DNA from: Bathymodiolus brooksi
Taxonomy: Eukaryota; Mollusca; Bivalvia; Mytilida; Modiolidae
NCBI GenBank assembly: GCA_963680875.1
Contig: OY804585.1
Coordinates: forward strand, 28,200,186 to 28,264,185
Direction of reading: 5' to 3'
DNA: 64,000 nucleotides
Shown: one piece after another, positions 10,245 to 20,445 of the stretch
How positions within the stretch are numbered: the first letter of the stretch is position 1
Layout: every line of letters begins with the position of its first letter
Position numbers and translations under genes: made by a program
Notes under the pieces: model-generated
Told to the model about the DNA's origin: nothing
Database searches by the model: none
Seen by the model: the letters and a program-made list of their open reading frames with translations, nothing else

Positions 10245-11578
10245 GCACCAGCAGCGATATCACTAGCATCTGAATAGATTACTACAGATGAGCAACTATA
10301 ACCTGCTAAATACTTTCGATTCAACTTTACTATGTTTTCTTGCCAAAACACTAATTCGGCCTTGACCTGATCTGAATGAATAATTTCTAGTAAACTGTCC
10401 CAAGCTGACCTCGTTTCAATGATCATGTAACAATAGCGGGTCATCAATCTTGAAATGTTTCCAATTACAGGTGACATTGATATAATTTTACCTGTTACCT
10501 GAGCTAGGTTACGGGCAGTGATCAAAGGGAATTCGGACAATATTAAACTCACAGATTCTATCAAATCCTGTAACCGTCTATCCGGGATTTGCAATGAAAA
10601 ATTCACTGAATCCCATATTATACCAAGCCACTCAATTGATTGAGCAGGTGTAAAAACTGATTTATCAACATTAATCAAAAAACCAGCTTCAGTTAAGGAT
10701 TTTCTAATGAAGAATGAATCTTTGAAACAAGAATCGTAATCTAAGCTCATACCTAAACCATCATCCAAGTACAATACAATATTTACAGCTTTAGATCTCC
10801 AGTATTTAACCATGGCTCTCAAACATTTCGTGAATAAAAAAGGGGAGGAGAGCAACCCAAATGGTAAAACAGTGAAACAATAAAAATTACCTTTCCACGA
10901 GAAGCCTAAATATGTCTGTTGTTTAGTACAAATATCAAAATGATGGTACCCCGACTTTAAGTCGAACTTGTACATGTAGCAATTTTGGCCAAACAGTTGA
11001 ATAGCCACTTTCCAGTCTTCATACTTAAACTTGTCCTTACGAACAAATTTATTTAAGACACTCAAATCTAAAATTAAGCGTTTCTTGCCAGAATTTTGTG
11101 TTGCTACACTTAAGGGACTTACAACGTATGGCTTGAAGGGCACTTTAATTGCACAACCATTATCTACTAATTCAGCAATAGCTGTGTCTACAAAGTCATG
11201 ATTTTGAAAAGCAGACCTATTATTTTTAAAACACATGCTGGATGGATTACTGCTAAAAGGAATAACATATCCTTCAGAAATAGTACCTAATATAAATTCA
11301 TTTGCTCCAATATCTTTCCAATACTGTATGTGTTTTTTCAAGTTACCTTTAACACCTTTAAAGCTACCATGTAATTTGCTGTTTTCAAAGTAATTAACTT
11401 GTTCAGAAAAAATCTCAAATTCGGTAACATTGTTCTCATAACAGTTAAAGAAATTACAATCAATAAAATACTTATCATTAACAGTATCTGCAGATAAATT
11501 AGGCGCCTCATTTAGTATATGTTGTTGTAGTTGAATTCTGGCTGGCTCTGTTGAGGAGCGGACAGTTTTTTTCTCCAA
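10160..11578 (-). pseudogene. Reverse transcriptase of the DIRS-like element
   Basis: The longest intact frame in the window outside tandem repeats, 472 residues. RT motifs in order: KKRLILDLSVLN (165-176), motif A FDLKSGYHH (205-213), motif B LPFGLLSSP (238-246), motif C YLDD (270-273), WLGIIWD (317-323), then the RNase H start SDAS (436-439). The YLDD box and the FDLKSGYHH/LPFGL spacing are typical of DIRS-type RTs. The catalytic Asp residues are intact (D206, D272, D273). No ATG opens the frame. It overlaps the end of gag in the -1 frame at a run of seven A, so it was probably made as a gag fusion. It breaks down within RNase H. Confidence 0.93.
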
Positions 11579-12276
11579 TGTCCCATACTTTTACAGTGGA
11601 AACACACATCCCAGGGGCACGGCTCACGCCGTGCAAAGCCGATACGAAAGGGCGGCTGAGGAGTAGAACTGCGCACATAATTAGAATTTGGATTAGGACG
11701 AGTTTCTGATCTAGCGGGTGTTGAATATCTACTATACGGGGTAGTGTGAATCTTTCCTTTTTCCTTAATATGTTTAATGGCTCTGTTTTCAGCCTGGCAA
11801 ATTCTTTTCTCGTCATCTGAGTTGTCCGCAATTTCATTTTGCTCGTATTCGCGAACGGTGGCCCAACCCCCAGCTGAGGTGTCTGCTATGCGAATCAGCT
11901 TATTGCGTGATTTCAGCTTGTCACAAATATCAGTAACCAAAGAATTATTGACACTAGAGGTACAATGCTTTTGCAATTTTGCTAAATCAGCGGCTATTTC
12001 CTCGTTAAATCTGAATTGGATTTTATTGCCTTCACTTTTAAATTTTAAGTTAACTTGCTCCTTAACTTTCAAAGACAAATTTTCCTGTTCCGAAATAATA
12101 TCGGATTTCAAATCATGCAATTTATGGTCAAGATATGTCTTAAACAAGTCAAAAGTATCTACTAAATCTTATTTAGGCTGATTTGGTTGACTCGGAGTAT
12201 CCTGGCTTAACGCGGGGGCTGGGTGCTCACCTTGTCTAGAATCACTCTGAAAAACTTCGTCTCCGTGCTCAGACAT
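11512..12276 (-). pseudogene. Gag-like protein of the DIRS-like element, with one in-frame stop
   Basis: The ATG at 12274-12276 lies about 11 bases inside the element from A1. The frame MSEHGDEVFQ... is interrupted by one TAA (12169-12171) and resumes in the same frame to 11512. The middle is charged and helical (NLSLKVKEQVNLKFKSEG). The C-terminal part is rich in Thr, Ser, Pro and Arg and ends in a CCHC zinc knuckle, CFHCKSMGHW (11604-11575). The final Cys falls in another frame (RKNC) because of the seven-A run. The function would be nucleic-acid packaging. No similarity beyond the knuckle is claimed. Confidence 0.75.
11566..11572 (-). other. Candidate -1 frameshift heptamer (A_AAA_AAA) between gag and RT
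   Basis: Seven T on the + strand give A AAA AAA on the coding strand, spaced in the gag zero frame exactly as X XXY YYZ. A -1 slip here leads straight into the RT frame (TVRSSTEP...). A length error in a decayed poly-A run is the alternative. Confidence 0.4.
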
Positions 12277-12286
12277 TTCGAACGAA

Positions 12287-12501
12287 CTAGCTGCACCGAA
12301 GGCCGAGTGTCGAATGTTATAAAGAATGTAGTATTTTCCGCAAAGCAAAAGGAGCTCGTGAAGCACGTAAAGAAACTTTAACCTTGGAGTTAAATGCCAA
12401 TGTAAGCTAATCATATCGCTTATATTTTTAAATAAAGCACACGTTTGACCTTAAAGGTAAATACGAACACGTGTTCTTAAGTATCGTAAATAAATATATA
12501 T
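12287..12501 (-). repeat. Split direct repeat A1 (5' end of the element)
   Basis: Ungapped, near-identical copy of A2 (7515-7729). It would hold the element's promoter and 5' UTR; the gag ATG is 11 bases further in. Confidence 0.92.
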
Positions 12502-12579
12502 ATATTTATATCTTGATATAACCATTTGATGCGACAAGATAAAGCTATATAACATTGCAATCAAGGCCGATTATTACAG

Positions 12580-12988
12580 GAAGAGTTTGAAGATACCAAA
12601 GGGGTAATCAAAATCGAAGGACAGACAACACAATGGGCAAAGAAAAATGGACAAACAGCGATTGACAAAAGAATAAACAGAAAACTAAAGATCGAGTAAC
12701 ACGAATCTAAATAAAACCTGGGGGTGTACTCGGGTGCTCTGGAAGAGTTAGCGGTTTCTGCACCACTAGTGGCACCCATCGTGTTACCATAGTTACGAAC
12801 TCGGCGATAAGCCATTAATTTAGTTTAAACATATTTTATTGTCATAAATGTACAATTAGAAACAAGTTATATCAACTTAGTATATCCGCTCTATACAATA
12901 ATGTTATACACATTAATGAGGAAAGGACCGGGAAGTGCTTACGACAAGTGGAACATATCTGTGGTCATTTGTGACACAGGTATTCCGT
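12580..12988 (+). repeat. Dispersed repeat R1, copy 2
   Basis: Starts gtttgaagataccaaagggg, then gacagacaacacaatggg, ggacaaacagcgattgac, gatcgagtaacacgaa, ccactagtggcacccatcg, and ends in the gaccgggaagtgcttacg, gtggtcatttgtgaca module. About 100 bp of unrelated AT-rich sequence separates the two modules (about 12815-12915). Confidence 0.8.
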
Positions 12989-14581
12989 AACGGTTAACCG
13001 AGTCATGGTGGCGAGTGAAAACTTTCAACTTAACCAATTGGAAACTCTTGGTATAGTAGCTTCCTTGTTGTAAATATAGTCCAATTTCTTAACATTTCAA
13101 ATATATACATGTCTGATTTGAAAAATAATACTATAATATAAAAACTACTACTAATAACTAAGTTGTCGTTCAGTGTGCTCTAGATGGTAGAACACCCAAA
13201 AATAAATAAGTAAAAGTTCATGTTAGGCCCCCTTGAAGACAGTAATCCATGGTTGTGTAATTATTGATGGCGCTCCCCATGAAAATAAAAAATAGCGGGA
13301 AAGGGGTAGATAACCAGTGAAAGGGATCCTGAGCTATCAATTTTACAATGACAAATCCTGTAAAATAAACGTCATTTGGTTTCACCAGAGTAAATATAGC
13401 TAAACCGTGTAAGGAATGCAGCAGACGCCACGCGACTTTTACGATGGGACATTTTAAATATCTTGGTTATCCGATACCATAAAATCAATAGATTTAGCAG
13501 ACGAAAAGTTTGTCAAAAATATAACGCTAATTAAATTCTTCAAAAGAAAAATTCTTATTGGATTTCGAAAGAATATTGACCGTTACAGCACACGGATACA
13601 AAAATATATGTTTTTTTTTTTTCACATAATCTGCATTTTTTAACATTGGAGTCTGGTACGGTTGAAATCAATTTAGCAATACTTGGTATCGATTTTTGTG
13701 TATTATGTTTATATTTAAATCACCTAGAGTTCACCAGAGGGGATACGTAGTCTGATCATTGGGGGTTAATCTCTTTTTGAATACTTCACGTATCGAATAC
13801 CCACTTCACTGGCACGCGTATGAATTATGAAACGTGGGGCCTCTTTAGAAAAACCAATATAAAATTTAAGGGTTGCCTAATAGACCGTAATAAAAAATAC
13901 ATCTTATAAAATCCTACAATTTCTCGTTTTACACGAAGATTGAACAGCTGTTTTTTTTCATAGGTGTATTGACCTTCAATCCATTATTGGGAGGGGAGGG
14001 GGACTTTTATAACCTTATAAAGACAGTATGCGTTTTTAAGTTCATGATTGATTTTTATGGTATGGTAATATATTCAGTGTGTAATTGTTTGTATTAAAGT
14101 ATGCATTATTATTGGTAATTAAAACACGGTGTTAAAACCCCTATGAATGGTACAATACTTAGAATAATAGAATAATAATGAGAGGTCTATAATTAAGCAA
14201 CACAAAATTATGTAAATTTACTCGGTTTGGAATACTTCATTATCGATTGAGACAGGTGTTTCTGTGAAGAGCCGTAATTAGTCAAGACTTTTGTGCATCG
14301 TCTTATCAATAAAGCTTAGAAAATGTACTTGGCGTATGATGAATAACATTTTATTTACGAAAAAACCAAACAAACAAAAGAACATAGAAAATGCAGTCAT
14401 ATATTGCATACACATACCACTGAGTCAATTAATCACGGCTGATTGCACAATTCAGGAGGATAAACTGGTTTAACATAGGGGGTAATAGCGCTATAGTGAC
14501 TCGATACAGGTTGGATTCACATTTCCATTGTTCGTATCGATCCCCCACAAATAATAAGTGGATGGTGCCTCTATGCTACTA
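12989..14581. other. Intron 1 sequence without recognised features
   Basis: AT-rich, with homopolymer runs (T at 13611-13621). I see no exon, no structured RNA and no repeat shared with the rest of the window. Confidence 0.5.
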
Positions 14582-16420
14582 ACATTAATATAAATAAAAC
14601 AAATTACTCTGAACAACCAGTATCTCTGTCATAAATGGTCACGGATATGTTACACTTGTCGTAATCACTTTCCGGTAATTTATTCATTGATGACTTATCA
14701 CCGGGTTTCTAGCTAGAGTAACACGACGGGTGTCATTAGTGGAGCGGGAACTGCTTACCCTTCCGGAGCACCTGAATGTATCCCCGGTTTTAAGTGGAGT
14801 TCGTGTGACTCGTCTTTAGTTCTATGCGTAGCGTTTTGTAGATCGTTGTTTGTTGGGTTTTTGTTGTCCTTTTGTCATTTTTCTTTTGGCCATTGTGTGT
14901 TGGCTGTCCCTCTTCGATTTACGGATTCTGATTTCCCAGTGCCGTTGGTATTAAAGGTTATATTAACAACAAATCTCTATCACACTCTATTGATACGATA
15001 AATAAAAGTTTGAAGATCAGAAGCCCGTGAGTTCGATGAACTGCCATGGTGATTGAGACATGTTGGTGGTTTTCTCATTGTTCCTTGTTTTCTCCATCGA
15101 TATCACTAAAGCTCACCACCCCCATAATAACTGAAATATTGTGGAAACTAACGTTGATAAATATTGAAGGAGGTTATTCTCTAGAACTCAGGAACAGTTA
15201 TCAAATAGCTGCAAATTATTCATTTGGCGTTAAGCAATACTCACTCTACTAATCTGTCCAACCTCAAAGCACATTTTACAAAAAGGATGAACCCGATGGC
15301 ATTATAGGTAATAGCTAGGGAAAGCCATACATTTGTGGCGGTTATAGCTCAAAAGACCGCGAAATTTCAGTCAAGCAACAACAATAAAACACTGAAAGTA
15401 CAAAAGCAGGATCAGCGAATTCTGGTGGTTAAACCGGGACAGGGGTATAAATAGATGTGGACGGAACCAACATTCAGATTGTTCATTATTTTGATCACGG
15501 TTATCTCGAGGAGGAAAAATCAATGATACCTAGTTTCACAGTTACTTTTGGAGCAAAATATTAAAAATAATATTCTTTATCAGTCTAAAAAATACAAAAA
15601 TCATTTTGGAAAATTCAAATTTCTGATGTATGTACGTGACCATTACGTTGGTCATGTGACATACAGTTTCATAAATATGCTGTTCATATCAACGGGGATT
15701 TTTGTTTCTCATTTTATTAATAACATAATACCCTGAGTGATATGACGATAAGCTCCGCCCACAAATTTTGTCGGTATGCACTACCGCAAATGCCGGTTTA
15801 AGTGACCACTGGATAAACAGGTTGGCAAAATGTAATTATTATCAACACTTAAGTTTCTCTTAACTCTGACATTGGTGTTCGTAGTCAATTTTCTTGATTA
15901 GGCCCTTTCATTTTCTTCCTCCCAAAGACTTTTAAGGTATTTGGCTTTTCAATATTTCGACATTAGGCGTACATGATGAACGTTATTCCAGAAAATAAAT
16001 TCTACAAAATTGTGTAGCGGAAAACTGAAAGTAATCGCCAATGTACAAATATTTTCAGACATAGATCGCAAAATATTACATCACCGGCATTAACCTGTTT
16101 ACGGTATCAGGTACAATCTGTGGGTTATAGACCATTACTCTAACTAGCGGGTAAGTTGGAATACCTACCAACTCATACAAGCCTATCACCAATCGCTACC
16201 GGCTTTGTAATTTACAAAAAAGATGCACTACTCACATCCGCAAGTGATACAACTGATCGGTTGCTTCCCCATGGTCGGTGCTTCTTTCCGCGGGTACTCT
16301 GGCTTCTCCCACCACTAAGACTGGTCGGCATGGTATAACTGAAATATTGCTAGAAGTGGCGTTAAAACACCAAAAAGCAATCAAATCTAACTAGCGTTAC
16401 AGGCTCCTCGGAGTCTCCTT
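14582..16420 (+). repeat. Segmental duplication, copy 2 (1.84 kb)
   Basis: Partner of 5238-7100. Holds an inverted R1 copy (14620-14940, with the 5' end deleted), an inverted R3 copy (15930-16030) and a SINE-like unit (16150-16375). It stops 51 bp before CD225 exon 2. Confidence 0.92.
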
Positions 16421-16471
16421 CGGCTTTATTTTGAGGTCAAGTGCAATAATTTCTATTTAATAATGTTACAG

Positions 16472-16758
16472 GACAAGAAATCCAAGCAGCTGCAGCTGAG
16501 AAAGTGGAAATGGGAAATCCACCTCCGTATTCACCACCATCCCAGCAGTCATTGCAACAAGAACCGACTCCACAAAAAGAACATGTACAACAGTTCGTAC
16601 AACATAATCCACAGGGATTCGTTCTGCAACAACAACCATACCAGCCACAAACTGCAGGACTTAGTGATAGTTCAGGTGGATACGGTTACAACCAGCCAAT
16701 GCCACAACAAATGTCACATGCACCAGGCCAAATGACATCCACCCAGAGCACTGTAATT
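16472..16758 (+). CDS. CD225 gene, exon 2 (Pro/Gln-rich N-terminal region)
   Basis: Acceptor AATGTTACAG (16462-16471); the frame completes the split Gly codon from exon 1. It encodes residues 4-99: an Ala/Glu stretch, NPPPYSPPSQQS with the PPPY motif (20-23), then low-complexity Gln, Pro and His with GGYGYNQPMPQQM. The donor is taken as GTACGT at 16759, after codon ATT. An alternative donor GTAATT at 16753 would shorten the protein by two residues without changing phase. Composition (CAG/CAA, CCA rich) contrasts with the surrounding AT-rich intron. Family knowledge: PPxY in IFITM-type proteins recruits NEDD4-type ubiquitin ligases; that role here is inference. Confidence 0.82.
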
Positions 16759-16894
16759 GTACGTACTAAAATTAAATTTCTCAAATGTAATCCCGGAAGA
16801 TACAGAAATATGACATAGTGTCTCCGCTGCTGATTGTGTGAGATGAACCTTATACATAGGAATGAGTATTTCGTCCCTGGTGAATGTTTGGTTC

Positions 16895-17262
16895 CTTGCA
16901 TGTGTCTCTGAATTGTCTATTCTTGATTGCCCCTTCGGTTTTCTCTAACGTTTATTATTGACAACTTGCTGCTACTCTTAATGAGAAATATATTGTTTGT
17001 AGTGGTGTTTGGTGACCATCTACAAGGCAAAGATTTGTCGACTCTATCATCTAATCCCCCCTTTCCCTATGGTAATATAAATATGTGTTGATTCAAGTGC
17101 CACATTTGTACTTTCATGAATAAACGAGAGAGAGAAAAAACCTAAAGGGCAATCAAGAATGGACAATCCAGAGAAACTAGCAACATTGGGTACACAAGAC
17201 ACAGCACGAAGACAAATAAAGCAAAAAACACAACACAGAACAACAGCAAAATGTTGGACATC
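16895..17262. repeat. Dispersed repeat R2, two fragments in inverted orientation
   Basis: About 16900-16965 reads (-) 'gattgccccttcggttttct'; about 17125-17262 reads (+) ctaaagggcaatcaagaatg, acaatccagagaaactagc, aaacacaacacagaac. Other R2 copies: 30597-30830 (+), 31025-31187 (-), 38090-38405 (-). R2 resembles R1 in layout but not closely in sequence. Confidence 0.6.
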
Positions 17263-17297
17263 ACTCTATGCAAAAAAAAACAAATAACACAATAAGA

Positions 17298-17635
17298 CGA
17301 GGGTGAAGACACCAAAGGGGTAATCAGAATTTATATAGCGACCAAGAACAGACAACACAATGGCCAAAGGAAAAAGTATTAAAGGACAAACAACGATCTA
17401 CAAAACATACACATAAAACTAAAGCTCGAGTAACACGAACCCCACTAAACACCAGGGGTGAACTCAGGTGCTCCGGAAGGGTAGGTAGTTCCAGTTCCAC
17501 TAGTGGCACCCGTCGTGTTAATATAGAAACAAACCCGGTGATAACTCATAAATATTAGGAAAGGACCGGGAAGTGCTTACGGCAAGTGGAACATATCCGT
17601 GGTCATTTGTGACACAGATATTCCATAAGACATGA
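17298..17635 (+). repeat. Dispersed repeat R1, copy 4
   Basis: The most complete copy: start near gaagacaccaaaggggtaat, satellite-related segment 17388-17427 (aaacaacgatctacaaaac, then acac, then aaactaaagctc), gagtaacacgaacccc, ccactagtggcacccgtcgt, and the end module gaccgggaagtgcttacggc to gtggtcatttgtgacaca. Confidence 0.88.
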
Positions 17636-17807
17636 ACTCTCCTACAAACAACTGGAGGTTGTTAGCTTGTTCTCGTCATGAATAAAGATTATGTACTGTT
17701 AATGTGATGTTAAGCAACAAGGCACACTAAAACTTAGTATTAACTAAATTTCTTATTTGTTTAAAACAGTTTATCAGTTGATAAATCCATCTCTATATAT
17801 ATATTGA

Positions 17808-18105
17808 AGAAAAGTTAAAAGAAACCAAATGGGTAATAAAAAGCCGTACATCAAAGGACAGAATACAATGACGAAAAGGGCAAACAATCATCTACAAAAC
17901 CAAAGATTGAGCAACACGAACCCCACTAAAAATCGGGGTGGAACTCATGTTCTCCTGTAGGGAAATATATGGATTAGGGTATCAACAATATTTCAGTTAT
18001 ACCGTTTCGGTCAATGTTATTAGTGGAGGAAACTGGAGTACCTGGTGAAAATCGCAGACCTGTCGCAAGTCACTGACATACTTTATTACATAATGCTGTT
18101 TAGGA
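17808..18105. repeat. Degenerate R1 fragment followed by an inverted SINE-1 tail
   Basis: 17808-17965 follows R1 (aaaccaaatgggtaataaaa, ggcaaacaatcatctac, gcaacacgaaccccac). 17970-18100 is the inverted SINE-1 middle and tail (caacaatatttcagttatac, gtggaggaaactggagtacc, tgtcgcaagtcactgaca). Confidence 0.65.
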
Positions 18106-18389
18106 CAAATACATGTATATGTGTTTAACAACAAATTATGTTCATTTGCTGAGTTTCATATACAACATCGCCTGTTATGTATAATAATATCAATTCATTT
18201 ATTATTAGCAGTTTAATAATTAAGAGCCATATTCTCACCCCATTTTTCAATTACTCTGGAAAGTGCATGTTTACATGTGTTTTAAATACAGGTTCAAGTA
18301 ATATATTTTTCTTAATAAATGTTAATCAAAAAACCCAGACAATAACAAACGACCTGTACATATTTACGGTTTTTCGTACGTTCCATTTT
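18106..18389. other. Intron 2 sequence, little to report
   Basis: Contains a ~38-bp segment (18211-18248, attaagagccatattctcac) that recurs next to the 3' end of the 177-bp array at about 34883-34920. No exon is seen. Confidence 0.45.
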
Positions 18390-18480
18390 TTTGGCTTTCC
18401 AATCTTTTTACAATGAACGTACATGTTGAATGTTATTCCAGAAACAAGTTGTGCGCACTAAATCAGATATCTACGCTTAG
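18390..18480 (-). repeat. Dispersed repeat R3 (inverted copy)
   Basis: ggctttccaatc, then atgttgaatgttattccaga, then gtgcgcactaaatcagatat match the reverse complement of 29884-30002. Confidence 0.65.
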
Positions 18481-18919
18481 TGTATTAAATGAAGGAATCA
18501 TCTTCATGAGGAATGCTCAATGTCGAAAGACTTAAAAGCCAAATAACGTAAAGTCTTTCTGAGCAAGAACACAAAAGGTCGTAAACATGACAGCAAAAAT
18601 AGGCAATGGTCACCTGTGCCTGAGACAAAGGTCACTTATGCCTGAGGGTGGATAATCATAGTTTTAGCAATAATTACTTCAGTTAGGCTACTGGGTGGAT
18701 AATACTTTCCAGTGCTAATAGTCCACTAGCAGAGGTTTCGACCCAGTGTTAATAATAAAAACTTTGATTTCTGCTTCAGTGCTCACGTCACATCACTGAA
18801 AATACCTTCATGAGATTATTGAAAAATATCTTGCAAAACCATTAAAGTCAATTGCATTTGTCGTTGTAACCACGGTATATTAGGTATCAGCTAATATACT
18901 GCACTACTATTCTCTACAG
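18481..18919. other. Intron 2, 3' part
   Basis: Contains a short local echo (gtcacctgtgcctgag, then gtcacttatgcctgag near 18609-18645). It ends in the exon 3 acceptor TTCTCTACAG (18910-18919). No other feature. Confidence 0.5.
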
Positions 18920-19057
18920 GTTAACCAACCACAGCAGGCACCTGTGATGGTGGTTAATGAGGCTCCTGATGATTACATGCTTCCTGCTATTTTCTCGTGC
19001 ATATTCTGTTTTTGTTGTTTCCCGCTTGGAATAGGGGCCATCGTGGCTGCATTAATC
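18920..19057 (+). CDS. CD225 gene, exon 3 (first membrane helix)
   Basis: 138 bp, phase 0 at both ends, acceptor TCTACAG and donor GTTAGT (19058). It encodes residues 100-145: a Gln/Pro lead, then APDDYM, then the hydrophobic LPAIFSCIFCFCCFPLGIGA and IVAALI. The order acidic-Tyr, hydrophobic/Cys segment, FPLGIxAIV is the CD225 signature (compare the family pattern of CCxPLGxxAI). The CFCC cluster is the expected S-palmitoylation site. Reading past the donor would give a stop within five codons, so splicing is needed. Confidence 0.94.
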
Positions 19058-19068
19058 GTTAGTATATA

Positions 19069-19120
19069 TTAATTTTCAGACGTATATATATATATATATA
19101 TATATACGTCTGAAAATTAA
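19069..19120. repeat. Perfect 52-bp palindrome with a (TA)n centre
   Basis: TTAATTTTCAGACG (19069-19082), then alternating TA, then CGTCTGAAAATTAA (19107-19120): self-complementary throughout. It begins 11 bases after the exon 3 donor. A further (AT)n/(GT)n microsatellite lies at about 19194-19220. Confidence 0.95.
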
Positions 19121-19388
19121 ACCAAACAGTGTTAGAATTAGATTTTAGAGCTGTCAAATGTTTGTTCTTCCCTCGACGGGATTTGAACCCACACCATATA
19201 TATATATGTGTGTGTGTGGTTAGTGTTACGGTTTATAACATCACATGACATATTTCCAGAAAAGCCACTAAGTTAAGCTAAAAGTCGGAATCGTTAAAGC
19301 ATTGATAACGTATTGTTTTCATGTAAGATCGATTCAATCATTACAAGTAAGCACACATATTTTATTCACTTGGGTTTGGCTTGTTTTG

Positions 19389-19488
19389 GTGTATGGTGTT
19401 TAACACCACTTTCAACAATATTTCATTTATATCGTGGTTGTTAGTTTTATTGGTGGAGGAAACCGCGGTACATGGAGACGACCACCGA
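19389..19488 (-). repeat. SINE-1 tail fragment (inverted)
   Basis: gtttaacaccactttcaaca, then atatcgtggttgttagtttt, then gtggaggaaaccgcggtaca. The body and tRNA-like head are missing. Confidence 0.75.
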
Positions 19489-20172
19489 TATTATATATTT
19501 TATAAATTTCTGAACTTTCCATCCGACAATAATAGAGTTAGATAGTTTAGCTGACATTTTATTTCTGTTTTCACGCAGTGGGATTGAAACCCATCGTTAG
19601 TACAAGGTAGCACCGATTCGATTAGCATAATGACGAACCATTTATATTCCTATTAAAACCCGCCAAATATTTCAATGGAACGACGGGGAAAACCCGCTAC
19701 CAATTCGCTATCTATCGGACTTGCTGCAATAAAAGTGATAATGTCTTTCTTGATCTTTACAACTGCGTTATTCTATAGATATGTTATTAGTTTAAAGGTA
19801 TAACTATTATTGAATTGATATACAGACGAGCACATAATACTCAAATTCGAATGGATATTTGAGAATATGGGCGATGCTGAAAAACGACATTAATGCGATA
19901 AATTAATACAAACAGCAAACGATTGGCCACCACGAACTCATACAAAACAGCGTGAGTTAGACCAAGTGCTTCGGAATGGTACTATCGCCGGTCCCATTAA
20001 CGGCTCCCGTCGCACTGTTCTTAATTCGAAAAGCATTGTAGGAAGAAACAGATCATATTGCAAAATCTCCGCGAGATGAAACCTGGCTCACTGGTAAGAG
20101 CGCAGCATCCAGGAGTCAATTAGTTTTAAAAATGTTGTCATAGAGTCAGGATTAATATTTTCGTTTGTTTGT
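19489..20172. other. Intron 3 sequence, no firm feature
   Basis: About 19905-20020 faintly resembles R1 (gccaccacgaactcatac; cggctcccgtcgcactgtt). Ends in a (GTTT)n microsatellite (20163-20183). No exon. Confidence 0.45.
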
Positions 20173-20436
20173 TTGTTTGTTTGATAGTGCTTAACGCCAC
20201 TTTCAACAATATTTTAGCTATATCGTGGCGGTCAGTTTTACTGGTGGAGGAAACCGGAGTACCCGGAGAAAACCACCGATCTGTCGCAAGTCACTGACAA
20301 ATTTTATCATGTATTGATTGTGTTGTATACCTCGCCCTGATCGAGATTCGAACTCACAACATCAGTGGTGATAGGCACTGATTGCACAGATAGCTGTAAA
20401 TCCAACTACCATACGATCACGGCCACGACGGCCCCA
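20173..20436 (-). repeat. tRNA-derived SINE (SINE-1), full-length-looking, inverted
   Basis: Tail first: cttaacgccactttcaaca, then atcgtggcggtcagttttac, gtggaggaaaccggagtacc, ctgtcgcaagtcactgaca. Next comes the complement of box B (gagattcgaactcacaac) and of box A (ccatacgatcacggccacga). It is the best reference copy of the family in the window. Confidence 0.88.
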
Positions 20437-20445
20437 TGTGGATCA

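Larger units (their letters stand above)
7432..12501 (-). mobile_element. PAT/Ngaro-like DIRS retrotransposon, decayed, with split direct repeats
   Basis: Read on the - strand: A1 (12287-12501), gag, RT, RNase H, Dam-methyltransferase-like domain, tyrosine recombinase, then B1 (7728-7799), A2 (7515-7729) and B2 (7432-7503). The A1...B1-A2-B2 split direct repeats are the hallmark of PAT and Ngaro elements; DIRS1 itself has inverted ends. The methyltransferase-like domain favours PAT over Ngaro. There is no LTR, integrase or aspartic protease, and no target duplication is expected because integration is by a tyrosine recombinase. The copy is dead: at least two in-frame stops (12169-12171, 8465-8467) and at least three frame breaks. 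It sits antisense inside intron 1 of the CD225 gene. Confidence 0.9.

Noticed and set aside
11777..12181. 134-codon + strand frame
   Set aside because: It is the complement of the gag frame of the DIRS-like element, which has a zinc knuckle and the right position.
7432..12501. Interpretation as an LTR retrotransposon or endogenous retrovirus
   Set aside because: No LTR pair, primer-binding site, protease or DDE integrase; A1/B1-A2-B2 repeats and a tyrosine recombinase define a DIRS-type element.
12561..12815. 84-codon - strand frame, and similar ones at 17324-17509, 23628-23861 and 37037-37354
   Set aside because: All are read through the R1 repeat; the frames share a hydrophobic stretch by homology but differ in ends and length, with no family match.
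16463..16735. 90-codon + frame and - strand frames overlapping CD225 exon 2
   Set aside because: They are alternative frames of the same exon; only the frame spliced to exons 1, 3 and 4 gives a coherent CD225 protein.
19170..19260. tRNA-like 'gggatttgaaccca' (box B complement) with a nearby 'ggttagtgttacgg'
   Set aside because: The two parts point in opposite directions and no cloverleaf can be drawn around the (AT)n/(GT)n insert; probably a SINE remnant.
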